Of a stretch of 64,000 nt of DNA, positions 62,824 to 64,000 are shown piece after piece; position 1 is the stretch's first letter; every line of letters begins with the position of its first letter. The position numbers and the translations under genes are program-made. The notes beneath the pieces are model-generated. The model ran no database searches. It was not told where the DNA came from and worked only from the letters and a program-made list of their open reading frames with translations. Origin of the DNA: Rhizobium sullae (GTDB lineage Bacteria; Pseudomonadota; Alphaproteobacteria; Rhizobiales; Rhizobiaceae); NCBI RefSeq assembly GCF_025200715.1, contig NZ_CP104143.1, positions 248,001 through 312,000 of the forward strand, written 5' to 3'.

Positions 62824-64000
62824 TTAGTGGAAGAGGACGCTGGCACCGTGGTCCGAGGCGCCGACGGCGCGGCGGAACGGGGCGAAGAGCTCGCGGCCCA
62901 TGCCGAATTCGTTGTCGGAGAGGTCGGCCGTCACCGGCTCGCGGTCTGCGAGGGTGGCGGCATCGACGAGGACTTCCAGCGTGCCGCGGATCGCATCGAG
63001 CCGGATGATGTCGCCGTCCTGGATGCGGGCGATCGGCCCGCCTTCGACGGCCTCCGGCGTGACATGGATCGCAGCCGGCACTTTGCCCGACGCACCGGAC
63101 ATGCGTCCGTCCGTCAGCAACGCGACGTGGAAACCGCGGTCCTGCAACACGCCGAGCGGTGGCGTCAGCTTGTGCAACTCTGGCATGCCGTTCGCCTTCG
63201 GACCCTGGAAGCGGACGACCGCCACGAAGTCGCGGTTGAGCTTGCCTTCCTTGAAGGCGTCCTGCAGTTCCTGCTGACTGTGGAAGACGATCGCCGGCGC
63301 TTCGATGATATGGCGGTCCGGCTTTACCGCGGAGATCTTGATGACCGCCTTGCCGAGATTGCCGCGCAGCATCTTTAGGCCGCCATTCGCCTGGAACGGC
63401 GTTTCAATGGTGGCGAGCACCTTGGCATCGTGGCTCTTCAGCGGCGCCGGTTCACGAACTACCGTGCCGTTGTCGCCGAGGCGGACGTCGATCGTGTAGG
63501 CTTCGAGACCTTGGCCGGCAACAGTGCGCACGTCATCGTGCAGCATGCCCTTCTTCAAAAGCTCTTTGATGAGGAAGCCCATGCCGCCTGCGGCGTGGAA
63601 ATGGTTCACATCCGCCAGACCGTTCGGATAGACGCGGGCAAGCAGCGGGATTTCCTCGGAGAGCTCGGCGATGTCCTGCCAGGTAAGCTGGATGCCGGCA
63701 GCGCGCGCCATGGCGACGAGATGCAGTGTATGGTTCGTGGAGCCGCCGGTCGCATGCAGGCCGACGACGCCGTTGACGATGGAACGCTCGTCGATCATTT
63801 CACCGGCCGGCGTGAATTCGTTGCCGAGCGCGGTGATCGCCAGCGCGCGCTTTGCCGCCTCGCGCGTCAGCGCTTCGCGCAGCGGCGTGCCCGGATTGAT
63901 GAAGGAAGAGCCGGGCAGATGGAAACCCATGATCTCCATCAGCATCTGGTTCGAATTCGCGGTACCGTAGAAGGTGCATGTGCCCGGGCCGTGATAAGAT
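62824..64000 (-). CDS. edd: Phosphogluconate dehydratase Edd, 5' part outside window
   Basis: About 390 residues of the C-terminal part are visible; the gene runs off the right edge. Family motifs include [11 protein letters not shown] with an iron-sulphur cluster Cys, [57 protein letters not shown] and [20 protein letters not shown]. The wording FINPGTP and NHFHAAGG distinguishes Edd from the related IlvD. It converts 6-phosphogluconate to KDPG in the Entner-Doudoroff route, the main glucose pathway in rhizobia, which fits its place beside the alpha-glucoside operon. Confidence 0.93.
   Translation of the reverse strand, partial: SYHGPGTCTFYGTANSNQMLMEIMGFHLPGSSFINPGTPLREALTREAAKRALAITALGNEFTPAGEMIDERSIVNGVVGLHATGGSTNHTLHLVAMARAAGIQLTWQDIAELSEEIPLLARVYPNGLADVNHFHAAGGMGFLIKELLKKGMLHDDVRTVAGQGLEAYTIDVRLGDNGTVVREPAPLKSHDAKVLATIETPFQANGGLKMLRGNLGKAVIKISAVKPDRHIIEAPAIVFHSQQELQDAFKEGKLNRDFVAVVRFQGPKANGMPELHKLTPPLGVLQDRGFHVALLTDGRMSGASGKVPAAIHVTPEAVEGGPIARIQDGDIIRLDAIRGTLEVLVDAATLADREPVTADLSDNEFGMGRELFAPFRRAVGASDHGASVLFH

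Noticed and set aside
48705..64000. A horizontally acquired island after the flagellar cluster
   Set aside because: Base and codon use look like the flagellar part, no integrase, tRNA or direct repeat is seen, and folD, agl and edd are ordinary rhizobial chromosomal genes.

Overview
The window is about 64 kb of high-GC alphaproteobacterial chromosome. It looks like a Rhizobium of the leguminosarum/etli group or a close Rhizobiaceae relative. The evidence is the rhizobial che order (cheS-cheY1-cheA-cheW-cheR-cheB-cheY2-cheD-cheT), the master regulators VisN/VisR and Rem, the MotB/MotC/MotE motor proteins, FlaF/FlbT, four tandem flagellin genes, and an adjacent agl (alpha-glucoside) operon next to edd. 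No mobile element, CRISPR array, rRNA or tRNA was seen.

Layout. 1-6683: che operon, entered inside cheS. 6794-8485: fliF. 9068-10567: visN-visR, behind a long AT-rich leader. 10638-15819 (minus): motA-fliM-fliN-fliG-flhB-orf. 16073-25043 (plus): flgF-fliI-orf-flgB-flgC-fliE-flgG-flgA-flgI-motE-flgH-fliL-fliP. 25136-27067 (minus): a TPR plus GT41 (O-GlcNAc-transferase/SPINDLY type) glycosyltransferase, divergent from the flagellins. 27448-31960: four flagellin genes, each its own unit with its own terminator. 32154-37312: a FliH-like gene, motB, motC, fliK (motD) and a lytic transglycosylase. 37594-38265: rem. 38396-43851: flgE-flgK-flgL-flaF-flbT-flgD-fliQ. 43941-48704: flhA-fliR, then four small genes that look like FliJ, the rod-binding half of FlgJ, FlgN and a single-pass membrane protein. 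From 48658 the content is non-flagellar: an NAD(P)H:quinone reductase with a divergent LysR regulator, a WecG/TagA-type glycosyltransferase, a Wzz-like protein, folD, the aglR-aglEFGAK locus, a small PilZ-like protein and the 3' part of edd.

How it works together. VisN/VisR would activate rem, and Rem the structural operons. Seven flagellar promoter regions share CGCAAG-N10-TA (one has CA in place of TA), ending 50-140 bp before the first gene. A near copy precedes the glycosyltransferase, so it may belong to the same regulon and act on flagellin. All four flagellin mRNAs carry a conserved leader: a CCGG hairpin followed by TGTCC(C), which can pair with the gene's own Shine-Dalgarno sequence. 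That is a plausible target for FlbT, encoded in the same window. Function names rest on motif reading only; no database search was possible.
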